Assembly (NCBI GenBank): GCA_028641055.1
Contig: CM054059.1
Span: forward strand, 438,249,095 to 438,313,094
Length of the DNA: 64,000 bases
DNA from: Alopecurus myosuroides
Lineage: Eukaryota; Streptophyta; Magnoliopsida; Poales; Poaceae
Direction: 5' to 3'
Part shown: positions 22,697 through 35,015 of the stretch, piece after piece
How the letters are laid out: every line of letters begins with the position of its first letter
How positions within the stretch are numbered: position 1 is the stretch's first letter
The notes under the pieces: generated by a model
What the model saw: the letters and a program-made list of their open reading frames with translations, nothing else
The model's database searches: none
Told to the model about the DNA's origin: nothing
Translations under genes and position numbers: made by a program

Positions 22697-25258
22697 TTAA
22701 ACTTATCAGGAATTTTTCTTTGTCTGGCAGGCCTACCAGGATCCATGGTAGCCGTGTTACTCTCCTCCTGCCTTCTAGTAACAAACCGAGAAACCACCAC
22801 ACTAGATTTCTTTTTCAATAATTTTCTTTCTTTCTTAGATTTCACCACAGTAAATGATTCATCTAGCTCCCCATCACTAAGCCAAGTCAAACATAAAGGG
22901 GTCCTCACACCATTATCATGCACAGTAACTAAAGGAATATCAGACATAGACATATTTTTCTTAGCTAAGTTAGCTCTAGATTTTCCAACTCTCTAAGTGT
23001 ATAAATACTATCAAAATTATCAGAAGGGATGTTGACCCCCATCATAGCCGCACGAGTCATAATTTCCAAGTTGGATAGAACAGAAAATGAGTTAGAGGAC
23101 TGGGCAGTAGAGTTATACTCACATTCCAGGTTTCTCTTCTTGGAAGCTGCAACTGCTCTCTCCCTGACATCCACCATCTTCTCGAGTTGATCACGACCCC
23201 CACCAATAGCATCCTCCACATGGTCTTCCTTAGTGTCTCCAGTTCCACGATCAGCAGATGGAGGAGACTGTACAGAGTAGGAAATAGCAGTGGCCCCCTC
23301 TACAGTACTAGTGCTCTCAATCTCTGTAACAATGGGGCCCACTGGCCAGGTTTCTCCCACAACCACGGCCACATATGACAGGGCCAAATTTTTTTCCTGT
23401 CTAGTATTGTCCAGGGAGCTATTTTCCTTTTCCACAACAGGGGTAATAGGTGCTTGAACCTTCCCCTCTCCTATGTTAGGAGCCAAATCCTTATTCATCA
23501 TTTTACTGCCAGAGGATAAGAGACCCGCCTCAGGAATCTTTCCCACATCACAACTGCTATCTTCTTTGTCTCCTGTTCTCTCTAGCAATCACATCAATCA
23601 GCAGTCCTTCATCTTCCTTGCTCTCCTCCTTTGATTCATGTCCAGGAACCACATGAAGGAGCAGTTGGCAATGGGATCTCCCAAAACCAGTCCCCACAAA
23701 ACTGGCTGAAGCATTTTGACTGTCAGATGATGCAGTTGAATCCTCTCTATAATGCTCATTTCTGTGTCTTTTATGTGAAGGGTTCAGAGAAGATTCAGTC
23801 ACAGGAATCGAAACATAATTAGCAGGAGGCCCTTGTGTCACAACAGTATCAACCTAATACAGGAAATCATAGAAATATTCCCTAGGACACCTTTTGCAGA
23901 CTTAGGGAGTTTAGATATGTCTCTGCAACCCAACAAAATACGACAATATTCCGGTTTGTGCAAAGTAGCTTGATCAATTTCAAGTGTTACCCCCATCAAC
24001 GACCGACATACGCCGCATTTGCATCACACCTCTTGTCCACAGGGATGTTGCAAACCTTCACCCAAGCCTTGTGCAACATACCTTTGGCACCTACAGCCGC
24101 AGACCAAGGAGCCATGTGCAACACAACATTACATAGTTTCATCTCCATACGCCCACCGAAATAAAAAGTTCTTTCTACCTCTCTAGGGCTAGGAAACCGC
24201 ATAGTGAATTGAGTGGAATTAATGCTCCTCGTAGTACAACGCCAACTCGATCGCAAATACTCTGTGAACTCTTTTTCTAACTCCCTGGTAGCAGGATTTC
24301 CTTCCACTACCGTAATAACCAGGCTAGATGTCCTCTCCTTTTCTTGCTTAGCAGTAGAAACATCAGGTAAAAAGAAAAATCCCTGCCCAGGAGACTGGAA
24401 ACCTCACATCGCTGCAACACATTCCCAAGGAAGAACCGCTTGGCAGATCTGCATCATACGCCCTAACTTCCCGCATCTCTCACATCGTATAGTAGGGCAG
24501 CTAGCAGCCAAATGTCCACTTACATTGCAATTTAAATAGGGAGCTATTCCTACGGGTGGAGAACCTGAAGATCTTGCAGGCGCAGTCGAGGGTGGAGGGT
24601 TCTTCATCGCCGGCTTGGCCTTGTTCCCACCTTCGCGAGCTGCGGCTGCTTCCCACCGGTCTGATCCAGAGCCGGATGCATTCCTGCTGGCCCCGGATGG
24701 GGGATCCCTGTGCCAAAACAGGTTGCGCCCTGGCGGGTCTTGAGTAGCGTTGATACAGCTTCCCTTGGCACCACCACCACCTCCTCCTCGCCGCCCCGCA
24801 AATCGACCTCCTCTGTCCCCCATCTTCTTCAACTGCGCGCTCGTCCGCAGCTGTTGGCGCGGAGGCGAAGCCGCAACCTGGGCGAACGATCTCTCGTCTC
24901 CCCCCACCTTCCCTCTCCACCACCCAAACGAATTCGCCGGCACTGCCTTGTGCGAAACCCTAGTTGGGTTCCAGAAGTGAGAGAGGAGGTCGGGAAGGAG
25001 AAATGAGGGGATTGGATCTGAGGCTCCCTTATCAACCATAGGCTCATCATCCTCACGAGCTCTCACTGTAGATGTTGGGCTTGGTGGGCTTTCCTCCACT
25101 GCCACCGGGTCAGGACCCACCTCGCTCGCGTTAGGCCCAAGAATATTCCCGCTCGAAACTGCCGGCGCGGATCTGATCGGAATGATCGCCGTCGACAGAG
25201 GTAGGAGCATCCGAGGTGTCGCAAAATGCGCTGGGAACTCGATAGCACTTCCAATCAC
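22693..25258 (-). pseudogene. LINE ORF1 (nucleic-acid-binding protein), broken
   Basis: Minus-strand pieces in order: 25258-24404, 24307-23996, 23841-23557, 23588-22965 and 22953-22693. The part at 24307-23996 (LRSSWRCTTRSINSTQFTMRF, then AWVKVCNIP) resembles the DUF4283-type domain of plant LINE ORF1. A degenerate Cys-rich knuckle lies around 24520-24420 (NCNVSGHLAASC and CERCGKLG). In its usual order the domain precedes the knuckle, so the frame at 25258-24404 may contain rearranged or out-of-order sequence; I did not resolve this. ORF1 normally coats LINE RNA. Its last codons (...KIPDKFK) end in a TGA that overlaps the ORF2 start. Confidence 0.6.
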
Positions 25259-25657
25259 AACCTACTCGCCCTCCCGGAGACACCGGGCGTCCACCACCCT
25301 CTCCCCGCCATCGATCAGCACCAGCCTCGCCGCCTCATGACGTAGGATGAGAGTCCCCTGGTAGATCGTCTCCGTCGAGGTAGGCCACGAAGTAGGCGGG
25401 ACGAGGAGGGAGGAGAACGACGCCTCCTAGCTCGCAATCAACTCCGGGAATTCGCGTTCCCGAGAGCTCCTAAGCCAGTCACCGAGCACATGTGGGCGGG
25501 CACCCATTGCTCGACGACAATCTCGGGCATCTTCGGCAGCCCCTGGCCGGTGGGGCCGCCCCGCGCACGGGATCGCACGGAAGTCGCCTAGCACGGGAAA
25601 ATTCCACGGACGGTTGCAACATGAAGAACTACTTGATGTCCACCCTTGGATTTTGCC

Positions 25658-25860
25658 AACCTCTAATTAACCTGCTTACAAGCCCGGTAGAAAACAAAGT
25701 TAGCCCTGAACAATCCCAAGATTATCATTTCATTCAGCTACCGTGTAGATATTCATTATCTTGAATATTATCTTGAAGGCCCGTTAACCTTATTTTGTTT
25801 CAACGCACAACGCCGAAGCCATGCTAATTAATTACTGCTAATAGCCTCTGGCCTATGCAT
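25658..25860. repeat. Segmental duplication copy A, distal part beyond the LINE
   Basis: This matches 43801-43993 in copy B: TAGAAAACAAAGTTAGCCC, CATTCAGCTACCGTGTAGAT, CTTGAAGGCCC, and GCCTCTGGCCTATGCATC. The homology ends at about 25860. Bases 25860-26200 hold no gene that I can see. Confidence 0.85.
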
Positions 25861-26201
25861 CATACACAAACCTTAGCTTTAAACACCGGAACATAATGCA
25901 TGCACAAATAAAATGGAACATATCCCATGGGGCAATCAGTTTCCAGTTTTCGTTGCCATTGATACAAAGCCCTAAATTTTCAGACTATATTTGCTCACTC
26001 TTAAAAAGGAAAAAACACATGTCCTGTCTCGACCAAGGTCCAACTTCATAAAGCACATAGCTTACGTTAGATATATACAAGTCCTGCAAGAGACGACAGC
26101 CGGGTAACAGCAGCAAGCTCTCTTGCACACCAAGTGGGGATGAACAAAATTGCGGTGTTCGATCTCATCTGCCTACCATGTTTCTCGCAGGCAAACTAAT
26201 A

Positions 26202-28442
26202 CTCTCTCTGTTCCAAAATAGACGACTTCCTTTTGTCTAAACATACTTTTTCTTTAAACGAGGCAAAAGATTTTCCATTTGCATTAATTAAGAGAGAAGT
26301 TTTTTAGAGAAAAGTTACAAGTCAAGGCCCCAAAATAAAGTCTACTCTCGTGACATTACAATATTAACGCTTTAGCACCGGCTAGTCCCCATATAGCGAC
26401 CTCCTCTTTGTTCTTGTCAACGAGTATGATGGCGGTAGTAGATTTGTTAGTAAAGACACGGGCGTTCCGCTCCTTCCACACCTTCCAAGAGACAAGCATT
26501 GCAAGGGAGGACAAGGCCTCCCTCGCCTCACCCTTCTTATGAATTATCTCCCACCACCAATCTCTAACGGTGCGGTGAACATGCCACCCTCCCGGGCAAG
26601 GTCGTGAAGGCCAAGCCAATTCTTCACGGAAGACCAAATCCTCAAAGTGAACTGGCACTTGAAGAGGAGGTGGGCGGCAGACTCTTGAGCTTGGTTACAA
26701 ATCTTACACCGGTCACAATTGGACCAACCCCTTCTTTGAAGCCTATCCGCCGTCCAAATTCTATTTTGGAGGACCAACCAAGCGAAGATCTTGCATTGGG
26801 GGGGGGGGGAGACCAAGGCTTCCAAACGAAGGCCGGGATCATGGAAGAGGTATGCCCCAAGAATTGCATCTTATAGGCCGAGGCCACGGAGTAACTCTCA
26901 TCCTTTGTGAATTTCCAAGAGATTTTATCCAGGATCCTAGGAACGAGAAGGGTGCCAAAGATCATCTCCCAAAGCTTGGAGAATTGAACAATATGTTGTA
27001 GGGATAGCCTTCCTTGGGTGTTGATTCGAGACCCAAAAGTTGTTGTCCAAAGCTTTCCGAACAATGCATTTCCTCTTCTTGGAGACATCATAAAGCAAGG
27101 GGGACACGTCTTTTGGACGCATGCCAGGGAGCCAAGAGGAATCCCAAAAGAGTGCCTTCTCGCCATTCCCAATGGTTACTCTAGTGGCCACCACGAAGAG
27201 GTCATGATCATTTGTGTTGATGGCGTTTCAAGACCGACCCATGGCTTCAGGGTCTTATTCCACTCATGCCAAAGCCACCTCAAGCATAGGGCCAAAGCGA
27301 TTTTTTTAGGTTAAGGATACCAAGAGCCCCACAAGTATTTGGCTTGCACACCTTTTCCCAATTAACCTTGCACTTGCCACCGGTGACCTTCTCACTAGCC
27401 GCCCAAAGATAAGAGCGCCGAATACTATCGATCTTCGAGAGAACCTCCAAGGGCACATCAAGCACAATGATGAAATAAATGACCACACTCTTAAGCACCG
27501 TCTTCACGATGGTAGAGCGCCCGACCATACTGACATGCTTCCACTCCCAAGGAATGAGCTTTCCGGCGACTTTGTCTTCAAGGGGTTGAAAATGGATTCT
27601 TTTGAGCCTCGTCACCGATAAAGGGAGGCCAAGATAAATCATGGGCAAGGTAGTGAAATTAGCCGGGAAATCTTGAAGGATATCATCAAGGTCTAAACCG
27701 CCGCATCTAATAGGGGCCACATGGATTTGGCGCATTTTGTGACAAGGCCGGTCACCAAGCCGAATTTCTCAAGAATATTGGCCAAAAAGTTGATGTCATC
27801 CTTTTTGGGAGAGACGGAAATTGCTGCATCATCGGCATAAAGGGAGATCCGAATTGTAGGAGCTCTCCCACGAATCTTTTGAAGTTTTTCTTGGTCGGTG
27901 GCCTTACAAAGGATGTGGTGCAACGGATCAATGGCCAAAACGAAGAGCAGAAGCGAGAGGGTCTCCCCTTGCCGAAGCCCTCTTCCATGCTTGATTGGAG
28001 AGCCGACAACATCATTAAGGAGCACCTAGAAGAGGACGTAGAGAGCAAAGCCAAAATCCGATCTCTAAAGGTGCAAGGGAAGCCCAAGTGTTGGCGCAAA
28101 TCCATCAAATAGTCCCATCTAACCGAATCAAAAGACTTTTTGATGTCAAGTTTGAGAAGAAGGGTGGGAACTCTTGACTTATGGAGATTTCCAGCCAAGC
28201 TTTTGACATAGAGGAAGTTATCATGTATGCTCCTCGACTTGATGAAGGAACTTTGGACATCAGAGACAAGCTTATTCATGTGGGGGGCGAGGCGGGAAGC
28301 CATCATCTTTGAGGTGAGATTTGCAATTGCATGTATGTTGTCTACATACATGTGTGTTTGGACAAATGTAAGTCATCTATTTTGGAAATTCTTTAACTTT
28401 AAAGCAAAAAAATAGATTCGAAAAAGGGAAAGACGGAGGGAG
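26202..28442. mobile_element. Stowaway-like MITE split by a LINE
   Basis: The left arm (26202-26246) begins CTCTCTCTGTTCCAAAATAG and the right arm (28338-28442) ends with the complement of CTCCCTCCGTC. TA dinucleotides flank both ends (26200-26201 and 28443-28444). TTCCAAAATAGA(C/T)GACTT occurs in both arms in inverted orientation. The right arm has about 45 extra bases between the terminus and this match. Without the LINE the MITE would be about 140 bp. Confidence 0.75.
26247..28337 (-). mobile_element. 5'-truncated LINE, 2.1 kb, inserted in the MITE
   Basis: The minus-strand element has its 3' end at 26247 (poly-T with interruptions) and is truncated at 28337. Flanks TTGTCTAAACATAC (26233-26246) and TTGTCTACATAC (28338-28349) form a target duplication that differs by a 2-base indel. 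Coding relics: the reverse transcriptase at 28333-27693 (SFIKSRSIHDNFLYVKSLAG, LLLKLDIKKSFDSVRWDYL, LYADDAAISV), the thumb (27735-27280), and the zinc-binding region (27172-26544, with CKIFAWLVLQNRIWTADRL). A last ORF2 piece is at 26658-26356 (LVSWKVWKERNARVF). Several frameshifts make it dead. Confidence 0.85.
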
Positions 28443-28499
28443 TAAAATGCAAATGAAACCAAAAACCCCAAACTAAGGAAATATATTTTTGTTGAAAGA

Positions 28500-30466
28500 T
28501 CCAACAATTGTTTGCATTTCATTCATAGCAGAGGGAAAATTGTAGAAATATCACTAGACATGAGATACCATGGCCAGCTAGACCGGAAAATAAAAATACT
28601 GAAAAAAGTAGCTAGAACCAGAGAGAGCCAAACAGCAAGCTCATGGTGGTTCAAACATCAGCTTGCGCAAAGCTTTAGCGCCTGCAAAAGCCCATCCCCT
28701 CGCCTCATCCTTGATCGGAGCAACTAACACAGGGCAGGAACCGCGACAATTGTTGAAGATACAACGGTTCCGCTCGAACCAAATGGCCCAGCAGATCAGA
28801 ATGATCAGGGACTTGGTACCCTTCCGGTGCAAGGCAGGGGTGGCCTCAATCATTTTCTTCCAAATTTCTTCCTTCTCATCAGCCATCCATCAGCACGGCT
28901 CGCTTCGCATGTATAACTTGCCGAAGTATTCGTTGGGTCAGTCCCTACAAATGAGACAATCAGCACACCACGGATGATCCTGTAGCAGCAGCCAGGTGAA
29001 GAGCTTGCATTGTGCGGGGGCCCAAACCTTCCAAACCAGTTGAGGATCCATGGAGAGCTAGAGACCTCAAACTGGATTGTGTACGCCGATCGAGAATAAT
29101 AGGCGCCATTCTATGATAGAGTTCAGCTGATTGAGTTAGCCACGCCCTGACCCGAAACTATGCCCGTTGTCTGAAGTGAGCGCCACGTTTCAATGAAGGT
29201 AGGGATGAGCTGAGGCAGGAAAGCCGAGTGAGTACTAAGGTCAAGGACCCAATTTCTGCTGGTAATGGCTTGCGCCACTGTTCTGAGCGTACGTACAAGG
29301 CCTGGAATTGTAGAAGAAGGAGCGAGCCTCTGATCTAGTCGGAGTCCCAGAAACTTCTAATCCATTTGGAGCCTCTAGACCAGTTGGAGCCCCAATTGTG
29401 GTGTGGAATAGATAGCGATCGGCATTGTCGCACGGAGTTGTAAGACCCACCCAAGGGTAGCGCAGCAGCGACCATTCGTGCCAGAGATACCTCAGCTGGA
29501 GGGCTTGCCCAAACGCGACGAGGTTGAGCAGGCCCATACCATAGACGCAAGTCGGCGAGCACACCCACTTCCAGTGCACCTTGCACTTGCCGCCCGCCAC
29601 GGCATCCTTGCTGATGCCCTAGATGAAGTTGCGGCGGAGTTTTTCGAAATCTTTTATGAACTTTGCTGGAGGTTTGAGCACCGTGAGAGAGAAGATGGGG
29701 AGAGTGCCGAGGACACAGCAGGTAAGCGCTTTATGACCACCGATGTTAATCCACTTTCCCCGCCAGCCGGCTAGGCGAGCCCGCACACTGTTCATGATGC
29801 GCTGCAAATCGGCGTAATGCAAGCGGCCTAGCGCCAGCGACATACCCAGATATCGGATTGGGAAGTTTGCCACCTGCCCAGCGAGCGGTAGCAGAATGTC
29901 CTCTAGGTCTCGATCACTACATCTAATCGGGGAGACTAAGCATTTATGCACGTTGATTTGCAGTCATGTTGCCTCATTGAAGGAGTGCAGAATCTTGGAG
30001 AGCAGCATGACCTCTGGTTTGACGGGGTTTAGGAATACCACCACGTCGTTGGTGTAAAGGCTGGCGCACAGATGAGCCTCCCGCAATGGAAGGGGAGAGA
30101 GGCCAGTAAGCGCCGTTGCGTGCTGGAGAAGCCGCTAAAGAAGATCGATTGCTATGATGAATAGGAGAGACGACAGGGGTCCCACTATCTCAGACCGCGC
30201 TGGTGGAGCACGGCCGGGCCAGGCGTGCCGTTGAGCAGGACGCATGCAGTGGCCAGGAGTAGCAAGACCCAGTCACGCCATCATGGTGTGGGAACCCAAG
30301 TTGCTGCATGAACGCAAGAAGATATGCCCAGGAGATTGAATCCAAGGCTCGAGCGAAATCAAGTTTGAACAGGATGGCTAGCTTCTTCTTCCTATGCAGG
30401 GACCGAGAGAGGTTTCAGAAAAACAGGAAATTGTCATGCAAACGTCGGGATTTGAGGAAAGCGCAT
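28500..30466 (-). pseudogene. LINE ORF2 relic, reverse transcriptase to C-terminus
   Basis: Minus-strand frames run in order. Decayed RT sequence lies at about 30440-29960 (SSLLFIIAIDLL; the catalytic YADD is replaced by YTND in SLYTNDVVVFLNP). The thumb is at 29951-29619 (NFPIRYLGMSLALGRL, RLAGWRGKWINIGG), and a region at 29600-29241 contains GGKCKVHWKWVCSP. The C-terminus is at 28886-28641 (ILICWAIWFERNRCIFNN). The left limit is the end of the C-terminal homology; no poly-A or duplication was recognised. The right end abuts copia sequence near 30467. Confidence 0.75.
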
Positions 30467-31145
30467 TGGGCTGGTTGCCCCGACACACGACACTCTACTT
30501 CGGGCTATTGCGTCTACCTCGGCGACAACTTAGTTTCCTGGCCATCTAAGCGGCAAACCACAGTGTCTCGGTCTAGTGCCGAGGCGGAATACCCCGCTGT
30601 TGCTCACGCAGTTGCGGAGTGCTGCTGGATATGACAGCTACTTGGCGACCTCCATCAGCCCCTAACATCGGCCATGGTGGTCTTCTGCGATAACGTCAGC
30701 ACAGTTTATATGGCTTCGAATCCGGTCCAGCATCGGCGCACCAAGCACATCGAAATCGACATACACTTTGTACGAGAGAAGGTGTCACTTGGACAGGTCC
30801 GCGTTCTTCATGTGCCATCTGCTCATCATTATGCTGATATCATGACCAAGGGTCTTCCTACGCAGATGTTCACTGATTTCTGATCCAATTTGTGCGTGTT
30901 TCCGCTAGACGTACAAATTGCGGGGGGATGTTAAAGTGTATACGCTTGTATTTCTTGTGTATTAAGACATGTACGTAGTGTATAACCGAATATATGTATA
31001 GGCTGATTCGGTCCATATCTCTTCGAGATATTCCTTGTACTCCAAGGTTGTAACACTATATATTGGCAATACGAGGACGCCCCAATTGTGTGGCGATTCC
31101 CAAACACGTTCGTTCTCTATCATGTTTTTAGTATTAGCTCTATCA
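30467..31145 (+). mobile_element. Ty1/copia 3' end: RNase H, polypurine tract and 3' LTR
   Basis: The plus-strand RNase H C-terminal half at 30467-30883 reads [54 protein letters not shown] and ADIMTKGLP. These are hallmark copia motifs. One stop near 30631 sits where copia proteins have Arg (CGA to TGA). A polypurine tract (GCGGGGGGA, 30920-30928) precedes the LTR, which starts TGTTAAAGTGTATACGC at 30929 and probably ends at about 31145 (...CTCTATCA). Everything upstream of RNase H is missing; LINE sequence adjoins it instead. The LTR right end is uncertain because its partner is absent. Confidence 0.8.
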
Positions 31146-31261
31146 TTCAAAAGCAACCAAGCAAAGAATTTGTTTTGACATGCACTGGGATTGCCAAATC
31201 CACTTGGCTGGCTGGTGATCTGCTAACTTAGCAAACTATCGCTGACAGAACTTGTTTGAGG

Positions 31262-32878
31262 TGAAAAATCCTTTATTGAAATTACATGTCCACACATCAT
31301 TAGAATCCCCAAGCTGAAACCTCTCAAGAAAGTCTTGAAGAGTAACAAATTCCTAAAATGCTTCATTAGATAATGGCAGATGAAAAGCATCAGAGAAGGA
31401 GATCAACTCTTTCATATCTCTAACTGAAGCAAGCTTGGCCTTAGCAAAAGAGAACAATCTCGGAAATTTGATCGACATAACAACTCCAGACCACAAATTC
31501 CATCAAAGGAGGACAAAAAAACCATTGCCAACCTGACAGGATGAAAAACAACACCTAGAGTCTTCCAACTGCATAACTCCTTTCCACCAAATAGAACCAC
31601 AGGAAGTTATAGCATGGGGAACGGCTTCAAAATAGTAAGCATTTCTGACCAGATGCACCCATGGGATATCAACTGAATTATAGAACTTTGCCAATAATTT
31701 CAAAAGTATGACCTTGTTCTGGATTTGCAAATTGATTACTCCCAACCCACCTTTTTCTTTGGCTTACAAATCGTATCCTAAGCAACCAAAGAATTGACTC
31801 TTTCCTTATTTTTATCCTTTCTCTAGAGATATCTCCTTCTGGTTTTATCAATAACTTCAATGCCACCTTTAGGAATCACCAGAGTACACATCTAAAAAGT
31901 AGGAAGAGAGGAAAGCACAGAATTAACCAGCACCAAGCTGTCTCCATATGAGAGAAAAGAAAAATCTCCTCTCAATCCTATCAATAAGGGGAGCAAAATC
32001 TTTGATGGAAGGCTTAGTAGTACCCATAGGCAGACCCAAATAGGTAAAAGGCATTGATGTCACATTACATTCCAGAACAATTGCTAGATCAACAACCTCC
32101 TGTTGAGAGACATTAATGGGGATCATAGAAGACTTGTGATAATTAACCTTGAGACCAGTAATCTCTGCATACAAATTTAACAACTCCTTGAAAATCAGCA
32201 ATTGATCATGATCAGCAGGCAGCACCACAAGTGTATCATCAGCATATTGCACTATAGGATAATCACCTCCAATGGGAATAGGTAAACGAAGCCTTCCATC
32301 CCTTAAAGCCAGATTAACAATACTTTTCAATAAATCTCCACCTAGCACATATAGAATCGGGGAAAAAGGAACCCCTTATCTGACCCCTGTTCTACAAGCA
32401 AACGGTTTCCCAGGAACACCATTCAAAAGAACAAAGGAGGTACCAGAGGAAATAATTTCCTTGACCCAATCAATGACTAATGGAGGGAAACCCTTGAGTA
32501 TCAAGATCTTAAGAATGGCACTATGCTCAATAGTACCAAAGGCCTTTTCAAAATCAATCTTGAAGACTACAACTTTCTGTTTGGATTTCTTACATTGAAA
32601 TAAGTACTCAAAACACCAAGCCAAGAAATCCTGAATAGTTCTGGATTCAATAAAGCCATATTGATTTGTATGAATGCAACTTAAGATCTTAGCTTGAAAT
32701 CTATTTGCCAGAATGTTGGTAATAAATTTGAGACAAGAATTTGTCAGAGAAATTGGCCGAAAATCATTCACAGATTCAGGAGACAAAGATTTAGGAATCA
32801 GAGTAATAAAAGATACATCGGTGTTGAACTACATGGCATCTCAAATAGTGGTATCACTCAAAGAGCAGCAACAACCTC
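31262..32878 (-). pseudogene. LINE relic with reverse transcriptase core
   Basis: The minus-strand RT lies in frames 32786-32376 (DFRPISLTNSCLKFITNILA, NQYGFIESRTIQDFLAW, VFKIDFEKAFGTIEHSAIL) and 32348-31923 (VQYADDTLVVLPAD, intact YADD; SMPFTYLGLPMGTTKP). Shorter C-terminal pieces extend to 31412. TTTGAGG occurs at 31255-31261 and 32879-32885 and could be a 7-base target duplication, but no A tail is seen. Frame changes near 32380, 31900 and 31680 make it a relic. This is a different LINE family from the 7 kb copy. Confidence 0.75.
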
Positions 32879-32961
32879 TTTGAGGCCATGCGTTTTTTCT
32901 ACACCACTTTTTTGAGTATAGTCTATTGGTATGTCTTCTATTGTTTTGATCTTTCTCGCAG

Positions 32962-34736
32962 GATGTACCTGTTTGGACCTGTACCGTCAAGCCTATGTTC
33001 AGAAGTCCTGAGGTATGAAGATGGTTATTTATCTCTGCTTTTTCTTCGATTAGTGTTATCTGATTTAGATGTAGCAGAAGAAATCATTAGGGAAAATAAG
33101 ACAGGGAAAGGGAAAAGGGTAATTGGGAGTTACTGAAAGATTCGTTGTAATGACTTTACTGCTACTTACGGTGGTTGTTTATCCGATCTGATTCCTACTG
33201 TGGTTTGATTTCATTGCCAGCCGTGCAGGTGCCTCCATGGCTTCATAATGCAGGACACAACTAGAGTTTTGTTTGTGTCCTATCAGATATTTCATGGCTC
33301 AATCATTAGTCAGCATTCCAGAGTAATATGTCTTGCTTCTGGCAGCATAGATAAAAAAGAAAAGAATTGTGTATCCGTACTGTTTATGTTGTCTTTCAAC
33401 TTTTAACCTCCGGTGGCCCCAAAATTTTATTGCCGCGCGTACTTTCAGACTAATGGTATGAAACTACATATCATTTTCTTCAAACATTGATATTAATACA
33501 TTTCACACAGCCTTTTGCACGATCATATAATCATGCTACCTTATGGCATGCCACTATTAAGGTTTAATAAGCTCTAACCTGTATTTAGCTCTAACATGCA
33601 GTGTCATAAGTGTGTAGATATCAGTTTATTTTTTTTTGTCCAATAGTGTTTGTCTCTGTATTGCTGGGCGGTGTCTTTACTTTTCATTTGGAATCATAGA
33701 CCATAGAAGAAAAAGGTCTAGAATGAAAAGAAGAGACATTATAAAACTGTTATTTGGATTTGTTTTTATGTGCCAGTCTGCGTTCTTTTGATTTTGGATC
33801 ACATGTTGTAGTACATTATTAGTGCAAAATAAATTATTAAGAAGGAAAAAGAGCAAGGCAAGATTGTTCCTACCGGGTGATTGTTTTTGTAAAATCGTAT
33901 AGCTATCTTCCTCTGTTTGGATCATTTCTTTCAAATATCCAATAAACACAGATACGTTCATACATATTATTTTGTGTGACACAACACGACCCCCATATTA
34001 GTTATGTTTAAGATGTATTTTAATTATATAGCCTAAAGCTCATTCTACAAATTTGTTTGATCTGTGTAAGGGCATGCACAGCAATCTTGTACTTGATTTT
34101 TTCAGATTCCAGAGGCAACAAGCCTATTGAATTTACTCATTTCAGAAGTTCACGTGAGGTACAACTGTTTTCTTATTGGTTCGGTAGTACAGTGCTTTAT
34201 GATGGTAAATTCAACTAATTATCCTGATCAAATCTTGAGAACAAATTTCGTTTGCGAGTGTAATTCTAACATTCTATTTGAACCAAAGTTGGTTGTACAA
34301 ACAGCAGATTTGTTACCAATTGTACAATCAGCAACAATTTATATTTTTCAAATCTTCAATACTGTCAGTGCCTTATGTGTTCCTTTAATTTAATCTCATT
34401 GAAGTAAAATGTGGAATTGAAACTAATTTTATAATGGTGACTCGGTCTGGTTTTTATACCATTACAACAACTATTCGAACATCCTAAGATATTTTGTTAG
34501 TACTAGCTTTACTTTTTGTCACAATAGTTGATAGCTAGCAATCTATCTTATGATTTTCACTCTGAACTATAATGTCGTTTCAGAACAATCACTTCTTATA
34601 CAATTCTTCTTGGTATGATGCTACAAAATATGCTATTGCACACTGGAAGGATTTTCTGCCTCAACTGAAATATAACTCCGGGGAAGGATTAATGCACATT
34701 GCAATGGCTTTTAAAACATCCGGTTTGGGATGCTAA
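32962..34736 (+). other. Three in-phase exon-like blocks of an unrecognised gene or gene fragment
   Basis: Blocks bounded by good splice signals are 32962-33012 (acceptor TTTCTCGCAG, donor GTATGA), 34106-34153 (TTTTTTCAG, GTGAGG) and 34584-34736 (CGTTTCAG, stop TAA). Their lengths, 51, 48 and 153 bases, are all multiples of three and all read phase 0. They give DVPVWTCTVKPMFRSPE, IPEATSLLNLLISEVH and a 50-residue end including WYDATKYAIAHWKDFLPQLK. I do not recognise the family. No first exon or start is visible; LINE sequence lies upstream. It could be the 3' end of a disrupted gene, a captured fragment, or chance. Confidence 0.35.
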
Positions 34737-35015
34737 TTGAGTTGGACAAATTATCGATCCTCTCACTTTTCCTTCGTTTCTATGATGTGTCCTCCCGAAG
34801 GGAGCTATCCATAAATGAGTGCCATGTCTTCCATTACAGAGATGTAAAACTAATGATGAATGAACGAAACTGCTATAGTGGGAAGATCAAATATGAAGAA
34901 ACTTTCGGATACATTTTTTTTCCATTGACCGTCAATTTTTGTTCGGCATCAATGATCGTATGGATAAATAGCATACATCTCTTCTTATGTTCGCTGAGAT
35001 CATCTTTTAGGTACA

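Larger units (their letters stand above)
18626..25657 (-). mobile_element. Full-length L1-like LINE, 7.0 kb, with 16-bp target duplication
   Basis: The minus-strand element is flanked by perfect copies of AACCTCTAATTAACCT at 18610-18625 and 25658-25673. Its 3' end is on the left, with a short A tail (T run at 18626-18630). It contains ORF1 (about 25258-22693) and ORF2 (22696-18931). The paralogous site near 43801-43816 has AACCTCTAATTAACAAACC uninterrupted, which is a direct empty site. The element separates peroxidase copy A from the distal part of its own upstream flank. Both ORFs are broken, so it is not autonomous now. Confidence 0.93.
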
